This document shows, in pieces, positions 8,909 through 17,589 of a stretch of DNA of 64,000 bases. Each line of letters opens with the position of its first letter. Position 1 is the stretch's first letter. Source of the DNA: Dorea sp. AF36-15AT (GTDB lineage: Bacteria > Bacillota > Clostridia > Lachnospirales > Lachnospiraceae); assembly GCF_003477705.1 (NCBI RefSeq), contig NZ_QUDV01000004.1, forward strand, positions 186,001 through 250,000, read 5' to 3'. Both the position numbers and the translations under genes were made by a program. The notes under the pieces were generated by a model that saw only the letters and a list, made by a program, of their open reading frames with translations, was not told the origin of the DNA and made no database searches.

Positions 8909-9418
8909 ATGGCAACAGATTATCAGGAGGCAATTCGTATACTTTCAGAACAGGAGAAGATCCTGCAGTTTGATTCATTTACCAGTGAGGACGCATGGAA
9001 GCTTGGCAATATTATGGTAGAAGAGATTAGGAATCAGGGGATCGATCTTACTGTCAGCATTCGCAAAATGAATGGACATATCATATTTGCATATGCATCA
9101 GAGGGTGCAAATCTGAATCACCAGAACTGGACAGACCGTAAGTTTAACATGGTAAGTTATATGGAGTGCAGTTCACTTCTTGCAACAGCAAGAGCGCATT
9201 TCCTTGGAAGAAGTCTGGTAGAGGATTTTGGACTGAACTACGAAGAGTATAAGCTGTGCGGCGGCGGATTCCCGATCCGTGTGAATGGCTGCATGACGCA
9301 TGTGATCACAGTGTCTGCACTGGCGCACGAGAAGGATCATGCGTTCATTGTAGGATGTCTGGAGAAATTCCTTGGCAAGAAAGCACCTGCTATGGATATG
9401 GAAATTCCAATGTTATAA
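8909..9418 (+). CDS. UPF0303 / HbpS-like (GlcG-fold) protein
   Basis: The 169-residue protein matches the UPF0303 family, related to HbpS/GlcG proteins and often annotated as a heme-degrading-domain protein; a molecular function is not established for most members. Visible features are the central NHQNWTDRKFNMV segment with a helix of the SSLLATARAHFLG type, and the glycine-rich GGGFPIRVNG near the C-terminus, both usual for the family. No signal peptide or membrane segment is present. It has a strong AGGAGGG site and is followed after 50 bases by the LuxR-type regulator, suggesting a sensing or accessory role for the neighbouring catabolic genes. Confidence 0.8.
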   Translation: MATDYQEAIRILSEQEKILQFDSFTSEDAWKLGNIMVEEIRNQGIDLTVSIRKMNGHIIFAYASEGANLNHQNWTDRKFNMVSYMECSSLLATARAHFLGRSLVEDFGLNYEEYKLCGGGFPIRVNGCMTHVITVSALAHEKDHAFIVGCLEKFLGKKAPAMDMEIPML

Positions 9419-9467
9419 TGATAGAATAGATAGCATACAGAGGCAGGAATTGGAGGTACTTGAGAGA

Positions 9468-10604
9468 ATGATGGGGAACGAGAATGCGAATCAGATGAAC
9501 TTTTTTTCAGAGATGTCTGAATATCAGATTACGGCGAGGGAGTTTTTCAGTACCGTTCTTTTGGATAGTCTGTACCGCAATTTTGGCTTTAATGATATTT
9601 TGATCTCTTATTTTGATACCCATGGCAATTTCCTGTCATGGACGAACCGAAGCGGTGCACTGCTAGACTATGAAGGTCATCCTTACCGCAGATTTATGGA
9701 GAATGATGTAGTGCGTTATCGTATTTATATTGAGGCTGTAAGAGATCACCTGACCTATTTCAATGTGGAGCCAAGGCTGTACAAGGCAACGGATGTGATC
9801 GGAGAAAAGGATTATGAGAATTCACCATATGTCCGTTTTCTGGAAGAGAATTTTCGGAAGCACTACAGTGTGACACTTGCTTTTGGAATCAATGCGTATA
9901 TTCAGGCAGCATTCTTCAAGAGCAGGGAAGACGGTGATTTTACAGAACAAGAGATCGAGGAATTGAAGGAAATTTATGTATATGTAGCCAATTCCTATAA
10001 GAACTTTAAAAAGTATGAACAGGCGAAGATTATAGCGAACATTCAGAGTGAGATCATTGCATCAGGGGAAAAGGCATTTCTGGTGACAGATGATTTTACA
10101 CATGTGATGAGCTACAATAAGACCGCCCAGCAGTATCTGGTAGATATTCTTGGCGAGGCAATGGTGGAACACATTGACAGCTCTACGCCGTGCAGCTGGT
10201 TGCCATTCCTGCTTGGAGGCGAGGAGGATGTACAGGCTGAGGACCGTGTGCAGACTCGGGTGATCAAGAATTATATCTTTAAGATATATACTTATGATCA
10301 GACCTATTCCAATGGAATTATTGACCGGTATCACTGGATTACGATTTCGAAGAAGAAGGAGCAGTCGGTGTCAGCGTCACCGGCACCGAAGAGCATCAGT
10401 GCAAGCGGAGAGTCGCTTCTGACTCATGCAGAGCAGAGGGTAGCGGAACTGATGTGTCAGGGACTGACTTATAAGGCGATCGCAGACGAACTGGTGGTAA
10501 GTTATCATACCGTTAAGAAACATGTACAGAATATTTATTCCAAGTGTGGAATCAACAGCCGTTATGAACTTTATAAATGGATGGAAGACCAGGCACAGGA
10601 ATAA
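9468..10604 (+). CDS. LuxR-type transcriptional regulator with GAF/PAS-like sensor region
   Basis: The 378-residue protein ends in a LuxR/FixJ helix-turn-helix (about residues 317-375: LTHAEQRVAELMCQGLTYKA, then TVKKHVQNIYSKCGI). The N-terminal 180 residues look like a GAF-type input domain and the middle, around FLVTDDFTHVMSYN, like a PAS domain. No receiver domain or conserved phospho-aspartate is seen, so direct ligand sensing is more likely than phosphorelay. I chose ATG 9468, 11 bases after GGAGG, because the longer frame overlaps the preceding gene. It lies between the UPF0303 and IclR genes, upstream of the glycyl radical operon it may control. Confidence 0.82.
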   Translation: MMGNENANQMNFFSEMSEYQITAREFFSTVLLDSLYRNFGFNDILISYFDTHGNFLSWTNRSGALLDYEGHPYRRFMENDVVRYRIYIEAVRDHLTYFNVEPRLYKATDVIGEKDYENSPYVRFLEENFRKHYSVTLAFGINAYIQAAFFKSREDGDFTEQEIEELKEIYVYVANSYKNFKKYEQAKIIANIQSEIIASGEKAFLVTDDFTHVMSYNKTAQQYLVDILGEAMVEHIDSSTPCSWLPFLLGGEEDVQAEDRVQTRVIKNYIFKIYTYDQTYSNGIIDRYHWITISKKKEQSVSASPAPKSISASGESLLTHAEQRVAELMCQGLTYKAIADELVVSYHTVKKHVQNIYSKCGINSRYELYKWMEDQAQE

Positions 10605-10637
10605 TAAGGCATAGATTGAGAAAGAGAGGCACTCCGG

Positions 10638-11432
10638 ATGGAGCATCCACACGAAACAGGGAAAAAAGCATCTGATGCGAAGAGCGTTAGCAAGACACTG
10701 GCAATTTTGTCTACATTTGATGAGCGTACACCGATGCAGAGAACATCTGACATTGCTGCGCGGCTGGGGATGAACATCAGTACCGTGTCCAGACATTTGA
10801 ATACACTTCTGGACTGGGGATTTTTGCGAAGAGATGACGAGACGGGATGCTATTATCCTGGAACACAGATCATATCCCTTGCAGGTGCAGCTCTGCAGGA
10901 CAGCGATGTGTACCGTTATTCATTTCCGGAATTACAGCTTCTTTCATTCCGCTATGGCGTACACAGCCATATGAGTGTTCAGGATGACACGGAGATCATG
11001 CACCTGATCAGCTGTTGCTGCGAGCATACGATGGATCTGTTTGTGCCGATGGGACACAGACAGCCGATGTATTGTTCTGCTATGGGGCGTATCATGCTCG
11101 CCTATATGCCGGAAGCAAAGGCGGAAGACATCTTAAAGAGAAGTAACAGAGAAAAGAGAACACCGGATACAAAAGTAGGTGTGGATGAGATTATGCAGGA
11201 GCTTAAGAAGGAACGTCAGCAGGGTATCTGCCTTCTGGTCAACGAACTGGCTTATGGCAAGGGGTCTATTGCAGCACCGATCTTAGACCGTGACCGGAAT
11301 CCGGTGGCAGCGATCAGTGTCTCTACCAGCGCAAATGCGCTAAGCCAACCACAGAGAGAAGCAGAACTTAAAAAAGCGATTAAGATCACTGCGTCCAGAA
11401 TATCCGGCAGACTGGGTTACTACCCATATTAA
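10638..11432 (+). CDS. IclR-family transcriptional regulator
   Basis: The 264-residue protein has an N-terminal winged helix (about residues 18-75, with SDIAARLGMNISTVSRHL as the recognition region) and a C-terminal IclR effector domain of the GAF type (about 90-260). IclR proteins usually sense small acids or aldehydes and control neighbouring catabolic operons. It is encoded just upstream of the transporter/glycyl radical enzyme operon, so that operon is its most likely target; the dyad-spanned promoter at 12156 is a candidate binding site. Start ATG follows GAGAGG. Ligand cannot be read from sequence. Confidence 0.9.
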   Translation: MEHPHETGKKASDAKSVSKTLAILSTFDERTPMQRTSDIAARLGMNISTVSRHLNTLLDWGFLRRDDETGCYYPGTQIISLAGAALQDSDVYRYSFPELQLLSFRYGVHSHMSVQDDTEIMHLISCCCEHTMDLFVPMGHRQPMYCSAMGRIMLAYMPEAKAEDILKRSNREKRTPDTKVGVDEIMQELKKERQQGICLLVNELAYGKGSIAAPILDRDRNPVAAISVSTSANALSQPQREAELKKAIKITASRISGRLGYYPY

Positions 11433-11449
11433 CAGACTGGAGATATATT

Positions 11450-12028
11450 ATGAACGAACATGCAACACGGCTGCGGCTCCTTTTTGTGGGCAACAGCCAT
11501 ACTTTTTTTAATGATATGCCAGAGATGGTGGCAGAACGTTTCCGAAAGGATGGATATGACTGTGAGGTGGCAATGATCGCTCATGGAGGCTGGTCGCTGA
11601 GTCAGCTTGTGGAAGAACCGGAAGTACAGTTTAATATCCGTTATGGACATTATGACTATGTGATGCTGCAGGATATGTCGAATCCATTCGAATCCGAGAG
11701 AAGATTTATAAGATCGATAGCCATACTGGTGCAGTGGATCAGAGAGACGGGGGCGAGACCGATCCTGTATCTTCCGTGGACCAGATGTGACGGAGAAGAC
11801 AGACAGGCTGCAATGACAGCTTCTTATAAGAAAGCATCCGCAGAATATAAGGTGCCGCTAGCTCCGGCAGGAGAGTTCTGGTGGGAGTACCGGAGAGAAC
11901 ATCCGGAGACCGAGATGTATTATGAAGATGGCACGCATGCTTCAGAGGCAGGATCTGAATTCGCTGCCGGATACATTTATTGTACAATTCTGGCAGATAT
12001 GAAACAGAATATGGAACAGAAGCAGTAA
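11450..12028 (+). CDS. SGNH/GDSL-type hydrolase domain protein
   Basis: The 192-residue protein has the SGNH fold pattern: block I as FVGNSHTF (GNS instead of GDS, nucleophilic Ser17), an LQDMSNPF segment in the middle and a C-terminal DGTHAS block V with the Asp/His pair. No signal peptide is seen, so it is cytoplasmic. Such proteins are esterases or acyl hydrolases, but the substrate here is unknown. It sits 17 bases after the IclR gene and ends before a hairpin, closing the regulator block. Its link with the next operon is inference from position only. Confidence 0.72.
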   Translation: MNEHATRLRLLFVGNSHTFFNDMPEMVAERFRKDGYDCEVAMIAHGGWSLSQLVEEPEVQFNIRYGHYDYVMLQDMSNPFESERRFIRSIAILVQWIRETGARPILYLPWTRCDGEDRQAAMTASYKKASAEYKVPLAPAGEFWWEYRREHPETEMYYEDGTHASEAGSEFAAGYIYCTILADMKQNMEQKQ

Positions 12029-12052
12029 TCTGATTGGATTATATAGAGAAAA

Positions 12053-12100
12053 GGGATCGATACGTACACGGAAGTGTGGCGTACCGGTTCCTTTGTTTTT
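12053..12100 (+). terminator. Hairpin terminator after the SGNH gene
   Basis: A long imperfect stem (GGA..TACG.ACAC / GTGT..CGTA..TCC with a GGAA loop) is followed by TTTGTTTTT. Bulges make it less certain than the others. Confidence 0.6.
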
Positions 12101-12155
12101 ATACGAATACATTTACACTTTTATACAAAATAGACAAAAAATAATGGAAAAATCA

Positions 12156-12184
12156 TTGTGAAATGCATAACATTCACATACTGT
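12156..12184 (+). promoter_or_regulatory. Candidate promoter/operator of the glycyl radical operon
   Basis: A -35-like TTGTGA (12156-12161) and a -10-like TACTGT (12179-12184) are 17 bases apart. A perfect inverted repeat TGTGAA-N10-TTCACA (12157-12162 and 12173-12178) fills the space between them, so any protein bound there would cover the promoter or activate it. TGTGAAATG occurs again at 12245-12253. A CRP/FNR-type or IclR-type regulator is possible. The promoter call rests on spacing and a moderate -10 match. Confidence 0.45.
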
Positions 12185-12412
12185 TTTGAAAATGCATGAT
12201 GAAATACGAAAGTCGGTTGCATATACTGCAACTGATAACCAAAATGTGAAATGTAAAATCGCGATTCGTAATCCTGTTTTGAACAATGCGAAGTGTCGGG
12301 AAAAAGCTTGTATCGAGCCGAAATATATCTATAATTTATTTCAGAAACAAGTTTTGTCAGCCGGCAAATGACGAAATTTAAAAAGATTTTATTTCTAAAA
12401 GGAGACTAAATT
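12185..12412 (+). other. Long leader before the DASS transporter gene, no gene supported
   Basis: About 225 bases separate the candidate promoter from the transporter ATG. The stretch holds small hairpins, for example GTTGCA-TATAC-TGCAAC near 12219-12235 and TTTTGTCA / TGACGAAA near 12352-12375, the second just upstream of the AAAAGGAG ribosome site. A 61-codon open frame (12186-12371) lacks a ribosome site and family likeness. I recognise no known riboswitch class. Confidence 0.4.
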
Positions 12413-13843
12413 ATGGACACAAAAAAAAGACTGATCTATTTGATCATCGGACCTGTCCTGTTTGCGATCGCTTCAGTGGCACTGAAGGGTGCGCTCGGAG
12501 GACCTGGAGCAATGGCAATCGGTACTTTATTATGGATGGTATTCTGGTGGGCAACACAGCCAGTCAGCCTGACAGTTACAGCATTCCTTCCGGTTGGTAT
12601 TAACGCATTGTTCGGTATGGTAGAACAGAGCGGAGTTATCGCTCAGTATGCATCAGGAAGTATCATCCTAATCTTCGGTTCTTGTTTGCTGACGATTCCG
12701 TGGGCAACAACAGGACTGGACAAGAGAGTTGCTCTGAAGGTACTTTCATTGGTAGGACCTTCTATGAAATCTCAAATTACCGTATGGCTGCTTGCAAGTA
12801 TGATCTTCTCATCCTGCTTGCCTAACGTAGCTGTATGTGCACTGTTTACACCTATCGCTGTAGCTATGATCCATGCCGCAGGATATGAGGATATCAAGAA
12901 AGCAGCTCCGGCAGTTCCGATTCTTCTCTGTATTGGATGGGGAGCCGGACTTGGTGGTGTAGGTTCTCCACTCGGTGGAGCCATGAACGTAGCTGCTATT
13001 TCCTTCTTCCAAGAGCTATCAGGACATGAGTTCATGTATGTAGACTGGATCGTACGTATCCTTCCGTTCTTTATCCTGACAGCAATTGTTACACTTTTAC
13101 TGATGTTCTTCTTCTTCACACGTAAAGGTGAGAAGCTGGAAGGAACAAAGGATTACTTTGAGAAAGCTTATGCAGAGCTCGGAACTATGAAGAGAGACGA
13201 AAAGATCTGTGGAACATTGTTCCTGTTAGCAATGGCTGGTGCATTTGCTCGACCACTGTTTGCAAAGGCACTTCCATCACTGGAGCCTGCTTACATTTTC
13301 GCAATCCTTGGTGCGCTGTCATTCGTTATCACATCAGCTGATAAGAAGAACCCAATCCTTACATGGGAACATGCTCAGAAAAATATGCTGTGGGGCATGA
13401 TGCTTCTGTTCGGTGGCGGTCTTGCACTTGGTAATATCGTAAATGGTTCAGGAGCCGGAGCAGGTATCGCAAAGGTTATCACAGATATGCACCTGACAAG
13501 CGACCTTGCAATCATCGTAGTATTTGTACTGTCAGCAGTTCTGATCTCAGAGCTTACTAACTCTACCGTATCAGCAGCTGTAACAATTCCGATCATCCTG
13601 ACACTGTGTACAAACCTTGGACTGAATCCGGTACCATACTGGTTCATTACAGTAATGGGTTACAATGCAGAGTTCCTGCTTCCTGTAAGTGTGCGTGCTA
13701 TCACGGTAGGCAGTGGACTGGATGCAAGCAAGCAGATGAGATATGGTATTCCATTCGTAATTGTAAGAGCACTGCTTGCAATTATCGTTGGTTATATCTT
13801 CCTGAAGTTCTGGCCAATGTTCGGACACCTGTCATACATGTAA
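12413..13843 (+). CDS. DASS-family (SLC13-type) anion symporter
   Basis: This 476-residue membrane protein has about 11 hydrophobic helices and resembles the divalent anion:sodium symporter family, which carries dicarboxylates, sulfate and similar anions. The two signature regions are CLPNVAVCALFTPIAVA near residue 140 and ELTNSTVSAAVTIPIIL near residue 380, matching the SNT-type substrate/sodium loops, the first in variant form. It opens the operon, with an AAAAGGAG site. Its presence implies that the substrate of the glycyl radical pathway is an anion rather than choline or a neutral diol. Specific substrate is not readable. Confidence 0.85.
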   Translation: MDTKKRLIYLIIGPVLFAIASVALKGALGGPGAMAIGTLLWMVFWWATQPVSLTVTAFLPVGINALFGMVEQSGVIAQYASGSIILIFGSCLLTIPWATTGLDKRVALKVLSLVGPSMKSQITVWLLASMIFSSCLPNVAVCALFTPIAVAMIHAAGYEDIKKAAPAVPILLCIGWGAGLGGVGSPLGGAMNVAAISFFQELSGHEFMYVDWIVRILPFFILTAIVTLLLMFFFFTRKGEKLEGTKDYFEKAYAELGTMKRDEKICGTLFLLAMAGAFARPLFAKALPSLEPAYIFAILGALSFVITSADKKNPILTWEHAQKNMLWGMMLLFGGGLALGNIVNGSGAGAGIAKVITDMHLTSDLAIIVVFVLSAVLISELTNSTVSAAVTIPIILTLCTNLGLNPVPYWFITVMGYNAEFLLPVSVRAITVGSGLDASKQMRYGIPFVIVRALLAIIVGYIFLKFWPMFGHLSYM

Positions 13844-13869
13844 GATAAGGCAGAATTGATTAATGGTTA

Positions 13870-13899
13870 CAACGCTGGTGTTGAGGAGCATCAGCGTTG
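13870..13899 (+). other. Intercistronic hairpin without U-tract (transporter / aldehyde dehydrogenase)
   Basis: An 11-bp stem with one G-U pair (13870-13880 and 13889-13899) and an 8-nt loop lies in the 110-base gap. It is followed by ATATAAAAATG, not a T run, so it is not a classical terminator. RNA processing or 3'-end stabilisation is plausible. Confidence 0.65.
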
Positions 13900-13953
13900 A
13901 TATAAAAATGTTTAAAGTATGGATTCTATTAAAAATTTAAGGAGATGAATGAA

Positions 13954-15312
13954 ATGAGCACAGTTGAAGAATTAGTTGCACGTTCAAGAGAGGCGCAGAA
14001 ACAGTTTGAGTTTGCTACACAGGAGCAGGCTGACGCAGCGGCACGTGCCGTTTGTAAGGCAGTGTATGACAATCAGGAGATGCTCGGTAAGATGGCGGCA
14101 GAGGAATCGCGTATGGGTGATGTAAACGACAAGATCGCAAAATGCCGTAATAAATCTGCTCTGATCTGGGAGAGTTTAAAAGGAAAGAAATCAGTAGGAG
14201 TTATCCGCAGAATCGAAGAGAAGAGAATGCTTGAGATTGCAAAACCGGTAGGTGTTGTATGTGCGGTTCTTCCGTCTACGAACCCAGTTGTTACACCAAT
14301 GGGCAATGCGGCAGCTGCATTAAAGACACGTAACTCTATTATCTTTGGACCACATCCGCGTGGAATTAATGTTTGTAAAGTAGTTGTAGACCTGTTCCGT
14401 AAAGAACTGGCTAAACTTGGATTACCAGAAGACCTGGTACTGTGTCTGGAAGAAGTATCACTGGAAGACAGTAATAAACTGATGAGCATGGTCGATGAGA
14501 TCGTTGCTACAGGTGGTCCTGGAATGGTTAAGGCTGCTTACTCAAGTGGAAAACCTTCACTTGGTGTAGGCCAGGGCAATGTGCAGGTTATCGTTGACAG
14601 AGATGTAGATATCGCAGAAGCATGCGGTAAGATCATCGCAGGACGTCGTTTTGATAACGGACTGATCTGCCTTGGTGAGCAGACAGCATTTGTTCCGGAA
14701 GAGAAATTTGATGAATTTATCGCAGAGTTCCGCAAACAGGGCGGTTACTATGCGGAAGGTAAAGAAGCTACTGATAAACTTCGCGAAGGTATCTTCCCAG
14801 GCGGCGGCCCGATCAACCGTGATGTTGTAGGTCTTAGCGCAGAGAAGATTGCTGAGAAGCTTGGAATCGAAGTACCGGAAGGAACAAAGGTTCTTGGAGC
14901 TACAGCTACAGTAGTAGGTAAGGGAGATGACCTTTGCCGTGAGAAACTTTGCCCGGTTATCAACATCATGCCTTATGGCACATTCGAAGAGGGTGTTGCT
15001 AACATGGTTAAGAACCTTGAGTTCGAAGGAAAGGGACACAGTGTTGCAATTCACTCTAACAATCCAGAGCATGTTGAGTACTGTGGAATCCATTGCTCAG
15101 TATCTCGGTGTATCGTTAACCAGCCAGCAGGTACAACCGGTGGCGGAAGCCCGACAAACGGATACCCTCCGACAACAACACTTGGTTGTGGATCATGGGG
15201 TAACAACAGCTTCAGTGGTAACTTTAACTACGAGCACTTAATGAATATTACACGTGTTGGATATCCATACGAAGAATCTTATCTTCCGGATCCGGCAAAA
15301 GCATGGGATTAA
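13954..15312 (+). CDS. CoA-acylating aldehyde dehydrogenase
   Basis: The 452-residue enzyme belongs to the CoA-dependent acylating aldehyde dehydrogenase family (AdhE N-domain, SucD, SauS and PduP relatives) and interconverts an aldehyde plus CoA and NAD(P) with an acyl-CoA. Cys239 in FDNGLICLGEQ is the catalytic thiol and VLPSTNPVVTPM is the cofactor-binding stretch. I chose ATG 13954, nine bases after AAGGAG; the in-frame ATG at 13945 touches that site. Neighbours suggest an acetaldehyde- or sulfoacetaldehyde-type substrate. Related enzymes act in either direction, so the sense of the reaction depends on the pathway. It carries no fused alcohol dehydrogenase domain. Confidence 0.9.
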   Translation: MSTVEELVARSREAQKQFEFATQEQADAAARAVCKAVYDNQEMLGKMAAEESRMGDVNDKIAKCRNKSALIWESLKGKKSVGVIRRIEEKRMLEIAKPVGVVCAVLPSTNPVVTPMGNAAAALKTRNSIIFGPHPRGINVCKVVVDLFRKELAKLGLPEDLVLCLEEVSLEDSNKLMSMVDEIVATGGPGMVKAAYSSGKPSLGVGQGNVQVIVDRDVDIAEACGKIIAGRRFDNGLICLGEQTAFVPEEKFDEFIAEFRKQGGYYAEGKEATDKLREGIFPGGGPINRDVVGLSAEKIAEKLGIEVPEGTKVLGATATVVGKGDDLCREKLCPVINIMPYGTFEEGVANMVKNLEFEGKGHSVAIHSNNPEHVEYCGIHCSVSRCIVNQPAGTTGGGSPTNGYPPTTTLGCGSWGNNSFSGNFNYEHLMNITRVGYPYEESYLPDPAKAWD

Positions 15313-15370
15313 TTCCTGATGCAATTATGAAATCGGCTTTGATTTACTCCTAATATGTATATTGAAATTG

Positions 15371-15402
15371 TCATAGCACCATATTAAGTTGTGGTGCTAT
15401 GA
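15371..15402 (+). other. Perfect inverted repeat before the CoA ligase genes
   Basis: Arms TCATAGCACCA (15371-15381) and TGGTGCTATGA (15392-15402) match over 11 bp with a 10-base spacer. It ends five bases before the ribosome site of the beta-subunit gene and has no T run. It may be an operator or an RNA stem controlling stability or translation of the downstream genes. Confidence 0.7.
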
Positions 15403-15422
15403 CTCTAAAGAAAGGATTATTT

Positions 15423-16556
15423 ATGGACTATTTAGAGATTGAAGGAAAAGCGCAGCTGGAAAGATACGGCATCCGTACAAATGGTGGCGTCATTCTGGAG
15501 GGCGATGAGATCCCACCGGAAGTTACATTTCCTTGCGTATTAAAGGGACAGATTCAGGCAGGACACCGTGGACAGCACGGAGCTGTAAAGGTTGTTAAGA
15601 CACCGGAAGAACTGCTGAAAGTAAAGAAAGACATTGAGAAGATCACAATTAACGGAAAACATATGGAAGGCATTATTTCCACAGGATTCCTTCCAATCGC
15701 AGAAGAGTATTATCTGGGACTGACACTGGATGTTAAGAACCGTGCACTGGTAATGCTGTATACACCATTTGGAGGAATGGATATCGAAGATCTGGCAGCA
15801 AATTCACCGGAGAAATTGCTCCGCTTTGACTGCACAGCAGGATTCGATGAGAAAGCATTCCGTGAGGCAGTTGCCAAGTTTGAACTGCCGGCAGAAAGAC
15901 TGGATAAGTTAGTAGAGATCGCTGAGAAGCTGACAGATGCATGCTTCGGTCTGGATGCAACAACAATCGAGATCAACCCACTGGCTGTTCTGGAAGATGG
16001 AGAAATGGTTGCAATCGACTGTAAGCTGGTTATTGATGATAACAGCTTATATCGTCAGGGAGATTATACATTACTTCCTCGTACATCACAGAAGAAATCT
16101 GAGCAGGAACTGGAAGCTCAGAAGTATGATCTGACCTATGTAGAACTGGATCCGGAAGGAGATATCGGAACTATGGCCGGAGGAGCCGGAATCGGTATGG
16201 CTACGATGGATACCATCAAACACTATGGCGGAACAGTTAACAACTTCCTGGATCTGGGCGGCGGTGTTACAGCTGAAAAGACTTACCAGGCTATGAAGAT
16301 CCTTCTTCAGAATGAACAGACAGATTATGTATTTGTAAATGTATTCGGTGGAATCAACAACTGCGCAGATATGGCAGAAGGTATCAGCCGCGCATATACA
16401 GAGTTAAAGAGCACCAAGCCGGTTGTAGTTAAGAGCCGTGGCTTTAATCAGGAGCAGGGTTGGGCTATCTACGAGAAACTGGGCTTTGAGCAGACAAAAT
16501 ACGGAACAACCGATGAGGCTGCTATGAAATTATTGAAATTAAAGGAGGGCAAATAA
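15423..16556 (+). CDS. ADP-forming acyl-CoA ligase, beta (ATP-grasp) subunit
   Basis: The 377-residue protein resembles SucC, the ATP-grasp subunit of succinyl-CoA synthetase-type ligases. Visible are the early VLKGQIQAGHRGQHG lysine/glycine motif, TIEINPLAV in the ATP-grasp core, and the C-terminal FLDLGGGVTAEKTYQAMK and VFGGINNCADMAEGI stretches. I chose ATG 15423 (MDYLEIEGKAQL, like the SucC N-terminus) with AAAGAAAGGA before it, not the ATG at 15399 inside the inverted repeat. It is followed two bases later by the alpha subunit. No other TCA genes are near, and the aldehyde dehydrogenase next door argues for a different acid, such as acetate or sulfoacetate. Confidence 0.88.
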   Translation: MDYLEIEGKAQLERYGIRTNGGVILEGDEIPPEVTFPCVLKGQIQAGHRGQHGAVKVVKTPEELLKVKKDIEKITINGKHMEGIISTGFLPIAEEYYLGLTLDVKNRALVMLYTPFGGMDIEDLAANSPEKLLRFDCTAGFDEKAFREAVAKFELPAERLDKLVEIAEKLTDACFGLDATTIEINPLAVLEDGEMVAIDCKLVIDDNSLYRQGDYTLLPRTSQKKSEQELEAQKYDLTYVELDPEGDIGTMAGGAGIGMATMDTIKHYGGTVNNFLDLGGGVTAEKTYQAMKILLQNEQTDYVFVNVFGGINNCADMAEGISRAYTELKSTKPVVVKSRGFNQEQGWAIYEKLGFEQTKYGTTDEAAMKLLKLKEGK

Positions 16557-16558
16557 TT

Positions 16559-17476
16559 ATGAGTATTCTGATTGATAAGGACACCTCCATGCTGATCATC
16601 GGTATCACTGGAAAACAGGGACGTATTCATTGTAAACATATTCTTGACACAGGAAGCAAGTTGCTTGCGGGAGTGGCTCCTGGAAGAGGCGGACAGGAAG
16701 TAGAAGGAGTGCCGGTATTCGAGACTGTTGCAGAAGCAAGAGAGAAATTCCCGGAGATCGAGGCTGCTATGCTGATCGTTCCGAAACAGTTCGTAAGAGA
16801 TGCTGCATTGCAGGCGTTGCGAGAAGGTATCAAATTACTGGTTATCATCACAGAGTTCGTTCCGGTTATGGACGCACTTCAGATTGTACATGAAGCGAAG
16901 ACTCTGGGAGCTAAGGTGATCGGACCTAACACCATCGGTGTTATCTCTCCGGGTAAATCCAAATTAGGTATCATGCCGGAGTATATTTATGGAAAAGGCC
17001 ACATCGGTATCATTTCCCGAAGCGGAACCCTGACACATGAGACAGCATCCAACCTGACATTCAAGGGTTATGGACTTTCTACCTGTGTTGGTATCGGTGG
17101 AGATTCTATCATTGGTATGAACCATGCAGATGTTATCGAGGAATTTGCAAAAGATGACGAAACAGATGCAATCGTACTGATCGGTGAGATCGGCGGATGC
17201 AGTGAGGAGCTTGCGGCAGCTAAGATTAAAGAGCTTGGACTTAAGAAACCGGTATGCGCATACATCGCTGGTATGTACGCACCGGAAAACAAGAAGATGG
17301 GACATGCCGGAGCTATCGTAAGCGGTGGTATGGGAACTGTGAAATCCAAAGTAGCAGCTCTGGAAGATGCAGGAGTTACCGTTTGCCCGACGCTTGGCAA
17401 GATCGTTGAATTTATGGAAGAGTACAATACTCGTACCAATGGCAGGTTAAAATCTCTTGAACCACAGATCGATTAA
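16559..17476 (+). CDS. ADP-forming acyl-CoA ligase, alpha (CoA-binding) subunit
   Basis: The 305-residue protein resembles SucD. It shows the N-terminal GITGKQGRIH CoA-binding loop, GVAPGRGGQEVEGVPVF, the ISRSGTLTHE motif and the phosphohistidine loop MGHAGAIVSGG. The ligase makes an acyl-CoA from acid, CoA and ATP through a phosphohistidine, or runs backwards to make ATP. Where E. coli SucD reads GPNCPG near the active site, this protein reads GPNTIG, and ITEGIP becomes ITEFVP; both changes suggest an altered acid pocket. It is translated right after the beta gene. The operon then has a 190-base gap. Confidence 0.88.
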   Translation: MSILIDKDTSMLIIGITGKQGRIHCKHILDTGSKLLAGVAPGRGGQEVEGVPVFETVAEAREKFPEIEAAMLIVPKQFVRDAALQALREGIKLLVIITEFVPVMDALQIVHEAKTLGAKVIGPNTIGVISPGKSKLGIMPEYIYGKGHIGIISRSGTLTHETASNLTFKGYGLSTCVGIGGDSIIGMNHADVIEEFAKDDETDAIVLIGEIGGCSEELAAAKIKELGLKKPVCAYIAGMYAPENKKMGHAGAIVSGGMGTVKSKVAALEDAGVTVCPTLGKIVEFMEEYNTRTNGRLKSLEPQID

Positions 17477-17589
17477 TCGCCTTCTAATATCGAAGAGTAG
17501 TGGTAATGGGGAATGTTCCCTATGCGTATGGTAGGGGATGCCCTAAAAGAGAGAAAAAAATAATCCTGATACCCGATTTTAAGAAAAAA

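Noticed and set aside
12186-12371. 61-codon open frame in the leader of the DASS gene
   Set aside because: Starts at TTG without ribosome site, odd composition, no family likeness; more likely untranslated leader.
13945-13953. ATG 13945 as start of the aldehyde dehydrogenase
   Set aside because: It directly abuts the AAGGAG site; ATG 13954 has proper spacing and a normal N-terminus.
15423-17476. Plain succinyl-CoA synthetase of a TCA cycle
   Set aside because: No other TCA genes nearby, pocket motif differs (GPNTIG), and position between acylating aldehyde dehydrogenase and glycyl radical genes points to another acid.
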